Of a DNA stretch of 30,405 nucleotides, positions 28,251 to 30,405 are shown piece after piece; within the stretch, counting starts at the first letter, position 1; every line of letters begins with the position of its first letter. The translations under genes and the position numbers were made by a program. Under the pieces are notes generated by a model, which was not told the DNA's origin, did not search any database, and saw only the letters and a program-made list of their open reading frames with translations. This DNA comes from a virus. Location: positions 1-30,405 of IMG/VR virus record IMGVR_UViG_3300017788_000118. One strand, given 5' to 3'.

Positions 28251-28530
28251 ACGAGACCCACGACTTGCTCGTGCTGGAGTCTCTGGTTTTAACAAGCCTA
28301 AGCGTACTCCGAATCATCCAAAGAAATCACATATCGTGGTTGCCAAAGAAGGCAGCCAAGTTAAAACAATTAGGTTTGGTGAACAGGGCGCCTCAGTTGC
28401 CGGTAAGCCAAAGGCTGGCGAAAGCCAGCGTATGAAGATGAAACGCAAGTCTTTCAAGGCGCGTCATCGTCGTAACATTGCAAAAGGAAAAATGAGTGCC
28501 GCATATTGGGCAGATAAGGTAAAATGGTAA
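28231..28530 (+). CDS. basic phage protein ending KMSAAYWADKVKW
   Basis: The 99-aa product contains SHIVVAKEGSQVKTIRFGEQ (about residues 33-52) and FKARHRRNIAKGKMSAAYWA (about 75-94). I recall this combination from many environmental phage proteins of unknown function. The ATG at 28231 gives MAKQTSRRDP; an earlier in-frame ATG at 28213 lies deep in the upstream gene. It overlaps the 46-aa gene by 20 bases. A structural or DNA-contacting role is likely but unproven. Confidence 0.65.
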   Translation: MAKQTSRRDPRLARAGVSGFNKPKRTPNHPKKSHIVVAKEGSQVKTIRFGEQGASVAGKPKAGESQRMKMKRKSFKARHRRNIAKGKMSAAYWADKVKW

Positions 28531-29021
28531 TGTCAAAATCATTTGACAGAGGCGCAGCCAAGAAGGCTGGTGCCAAGAAAGGCCTCCCTAAAGGAGGCGG
28601 TAAGGGTGCTTCAGGATATAAACTTTATACTCCTGTAAAGCAGTCCACGATTGATAACATTAAGAAAATGGGAATGTCAGCAGCACTTAAGAAGGCTGGC
28701 TCTTCTAAGAATGCTGAGTTCGTACAAGGCGTAAAGCGTATGTATGGAACAAAGCGCCTAGAGGCTTCTATGGCTTCTGCTAAGAAGGCTAACAAGTCTG
28801 TTGCTAAATCTCCAGATGCTGCTCGTGCTAAATACGCAGCAAAGAAGGCTCCTGTTGCTAAATCGGCAGATGAAGCACGCTCTAGAGCGATGGCTTCTAC
28901 TTCTAAGGCTAAACCAAAGGCTAAAGGTAAGGGATTATTCCCAGGACTACTAACTGGTAACTACAAGGGCAAGAAGATTACCCGTGGTAAGGTCGAAGGA
29001 CCAGGATACTTTAAGTCATAA
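28530..29021 (+). CDS. Lys/Ala-rich histone-H1-like protein
   Basis: The 163-aa protein is dominated by Lys, Ala, Gly and Ser, with repeats such as KSPDAARAKYAAKKAPVAKS and KSADEARSRAMAS, resembling bacterial H1-like tails. The N-terminal 60 residues may fold (YKLYTPVKQSTIDNIKKMGM). The ATG overlaps the previous stop (TAATG at 28528-28532), better than the in-frame ATG six bases earlier. It is probably a nucleic-acid-associated virion or condensing protein. Confidence 0.65.
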   Translation: MSKSFDRGAAKKAGAKKGLPKGGGKGASGYKLYTPVKQSTIDNIKKMGMSAALKKAGSSKNAEFVQGVKRMYGTKRLEASMASAKKANKSVAKSPDAARAKYAAKKAPVAKSADEARSRAMASTSKAKPKAKGKGLFPGLLTGNYKGKKITRGKVEGPGYFKS

Positions 29022-29416
29022 TGTCATACACTAAACCAGGTCTACGTGAATCCATTAAGAACAGAGTCCTTGCTGGCTCTAAAGGTGGTAGGCCTGGTCA
29101 GTGGTCTGCTCGTAAGGCACAACTAGTAGCACAACAATACAAGAAGGCTGGTGGTGGTTACACCGGCAGTAAGTCTAAGAAACAGAAGTCCTTATCTAAG
29201 TGGACTAAAGAAGAATGGGGCACACGCTCTGGTAAGCCTAGTACCCAAGGGTCTAAGGCTACAGGCGAAAGATACTTACCGAAGAAGGCAAGAAAAGCCT
29301 TAAGCAAAAAAGAATACGCAGCGACTTCTGCTAAGAAGCGCCGTGATACACGTTCCGGTAAACAATTTTCAAAGCAACCAAAATCAATCGCAAAGAAGAC
29401 AGCGAGGTATAGATAG
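29021..29416 (+). CDS. DUF5872-like basic protein
   Basis: The 131-aa product has MSYTKPGLRESIKNRVLAGS, GQWSARKAQLVAQQYKKAGG, KSLSKWTKEEWGTRSGKPS, RYLPKKARKALS and KQFSKQPKSIAKKTARYR. This is the layout of the DUF5872-type family common in environmental phages and algal viruses. Its biochemical role is not known. Strong positive charge suggests DNA contact. It overlaps its neighbours at both ends (TAATG; stop adjoining GTG). Confidence 0.72.
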   Translation: MSYTKPGLRESIKNRVLAGSKGGRPGQWSARKAQLVAQQYKKAGGGYTGSKSKKQKSLSKWTKEEWGTRSGKPSTQGSKATGERYLPKKARKALSKKEYAATSAKKRRDTRSGKQFSKQPKSIAKKTARYR

Positions 29417-29688
29417 TGGCAGGTACAGCAGGTAGCACTCTCTGCGCTGAACTTAACCGCTTAGCCAATGGCGGTACATATCCGGCATTGACAGTATTCC
29501 TTGATGAACAAGGTGCTGCTAATGCTTGGGCTGGAACTTCCGGTCTAGGAATCATTGGTGCTCTAAACATCAAGGCTGATGCTAATCGCCAGCCAGATGA
29601 CTATAAAGATTTACTCGGTATCTGTAATGAACTAGCAGGTACAACTAACAAGTCTGCGGTAGACGCATTAAGGACTCTTGCATCGTGA
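29416..29688 (+). CDS. small structural-block protein
   Basis: The 90-aa protein starts with GTG (TAGTGG overlap) and reads MAGTAGSTLCAELNRLANGG, then TYPALTVFLDEQGAANAWAG. The composition is neutral, unlike the basic proteins before it. The LNRLAN and WAGTSGLGIIGALN segments suggest a compact fold. No family is recognised. The stop overlaps the next GTG (GTGA). It is probably a head-completion or decoration component. Confidence 0.65.
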   Translation: MAGTAGSTLCAELNRLANGGTYPALTVFLDEQGAANAWAGTSGLGIIGALNIKADANRQPDDYKDLLGICNELAGTTNKSAVDALRTLAS

Positions 29689-30405
29689 CAACAACCCTAA
29701 CTAATTTGATTGATGAAATCCTTATCAATATGGCTGGCTATACGATGCAGCAAGATAGGGCTACCAGCCTTTCGGCTGCTATCAGCACTACGACAACTAC
29801 AACCTTGTCGGTTTCTTCAACTGCTGATATTGGTAAGGGAATAATTGAAATTGGCGAAGAGTTGATGTGGTTAGAGAACTTTGACCGCGTATCCAATACT
29901 TTGACTATCGCACCTTGGGGACGTGGCTACCTAGGCACTACAGCATCTACTGCTGCTACTTCCAGTAAGGTAACTATCAGCCCTACCTTCCCTAAGCACG
30001 TAATCAAGCGTGCTGTCAACGATACCTTGAATGCTATGGGTGCTTCTATCCACGGTGTCAAACAATTAACTTTTACATACAATCCTGCCATTACAACTTA
30101 CGAGTTGTTAGATGGTGCTACTAACGTAACTGCTCAGAGTATCCTTGCTGTACATTGGCAAGAGGTTGGTCCTTCCAAAGAGTGGTTACCGGTAAAGCGT
30201 TTCTCTTTTGAACCATACGCAGACATAACAACTTGGGGTGGCTCAGCAGCAAGCCCGGCACAAACTATCAGCGTGTATGACTACATCACTCCTGGTAGAA
30301 CTGTTAAAGTTATGTATGCTGCTGCTCCAACTACTTTTACATCTAATAGCGATGTGTTTACCACCACTACTGGTCTACCTGAGACTTGTAAAGATGTGGT
30401 AGTAC
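29685..30405 (+). CDS. connector-like virion protein, cut by window end
   Basis: The frame is open from GTG 29685 to the last base, giving at least 240 aa without a stop. It reads MTTTLTNLIDEILINMAGYT, then IIEIGEELMWLENFDRVSNT and WGRGYLGTTASTAATSSKVT. The 'IGEELM, then RGYLGT' pattern fits phage head-tail connector or adaptor proteins with a beta-rich domain. The GTG overlaps the previous stop as GTGA. The 3' end is missing, so size and final assignment are open. Confidence 0.65.
   Translation, partial: MTTTLTNLIDEILINMAGYTMQQDRATSLSAAISTTTTTTLSVSSTADIGKGIIEIGEELMWLENFDRVSNTLTIAPWGRGYLGTTASTAATSSKVTISPTFPKHVIKRAVNDTLNAMGASIHGVKQLTFTYNPAITTYELLDGATNVTAQSILAVHWQEVGPSKEWLPVKRFSFEPYADITTWGGSAASPAQTISVYDYITPGRTVKVMYAAAPTTFTSNSDVFTTTTGLPETCKDVVV

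Overview
This window looks like part of the genome of a tailed double-stranded DNA phage (Caudoviricetes) that infects an actinobacterium. Three things point there: a WhiB-family gene, which is essentially confined to actinobacteria and their phages; a terminase/portal/capsid block with an N4-gp56-type major capsid protein; and dense packing with start/stop overlaps (TAATG, ATGA, GTGA). The moderate base composition (outside a few GC-rich intergenic patches) suggests a low-GC host, such as a freshwater or marine actinobacterium; this is inference. No integrase, immunity repressor, tRNA or CRISPR array was seen.

There are three transcription blocks. (1) 40-6834, + strand, is an early replication and nucleotide-metabolism operon: FmdB-like zinc ribbon, Cas4/RecB-type nuclease, zinc-binding protein, RecA/DnaB-type ATPase, a secreted lytic transglycosylase, Hjc-like resolvase, a primase split over two reading frames, a DUF1599/Nmad1 protein, an HNH protein, a metallophosphatase and a sigma factor. 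It ends at a hairpin terminator at 6811-6840. (2) 6863-11854, - strand, converges on that terminator. It holds tiny zinc-ribbon proteins, WhiB, two single-span membrane proteins, a class II glutamine amidotransferase, an amidoligase with multiple zinc modules, and a 196-aa unknown protein. (3) 12433 to the end, + strand, is the virion block: large terminase, portal, two small proteins, a 1936-aa giant protein, two ~480-500-aa proteins, scaffold, major capsid protein, a run of small very basic proteins, and a connector-like gene cut by the window edge.

The most unusual feature is a 15-bp palindrome, GTACGATTATCGTAC (core GTACGA-N3-TCGTAC). I found it ten times, all between 6844 and 11962, which is exactly the - strand block and its borders. 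Copies sit before Shine-Dalgarno sequences, beside a promoter, beside the terminator, and inside genes. Inside genes it is read in two different frames (Y-D-N/Y-R-T, or R-T-I-I-V), so selection appears to act on DNA or RNA and not on the peptide. The block also contains an amidoligase/glutamine-amidotransferase pair, which suggests a phage-encoded amide-bond-forming modification under a dedicated regulon.

Two GC-rich intergenic regions (about 10904-11263 and 11855-12432) carry direct repeats: nine copies of an (A/G)ACACAAA element across the window, three copies of AACGGCTAGGGGTAGCG, and a shared CTAGGGGGTAGCGA. They also hold two good sigma-70-type promoters reading leftward, several hairpins and one variant palindrome. 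They are the best candidates here for a replication origin or regulatory hub.
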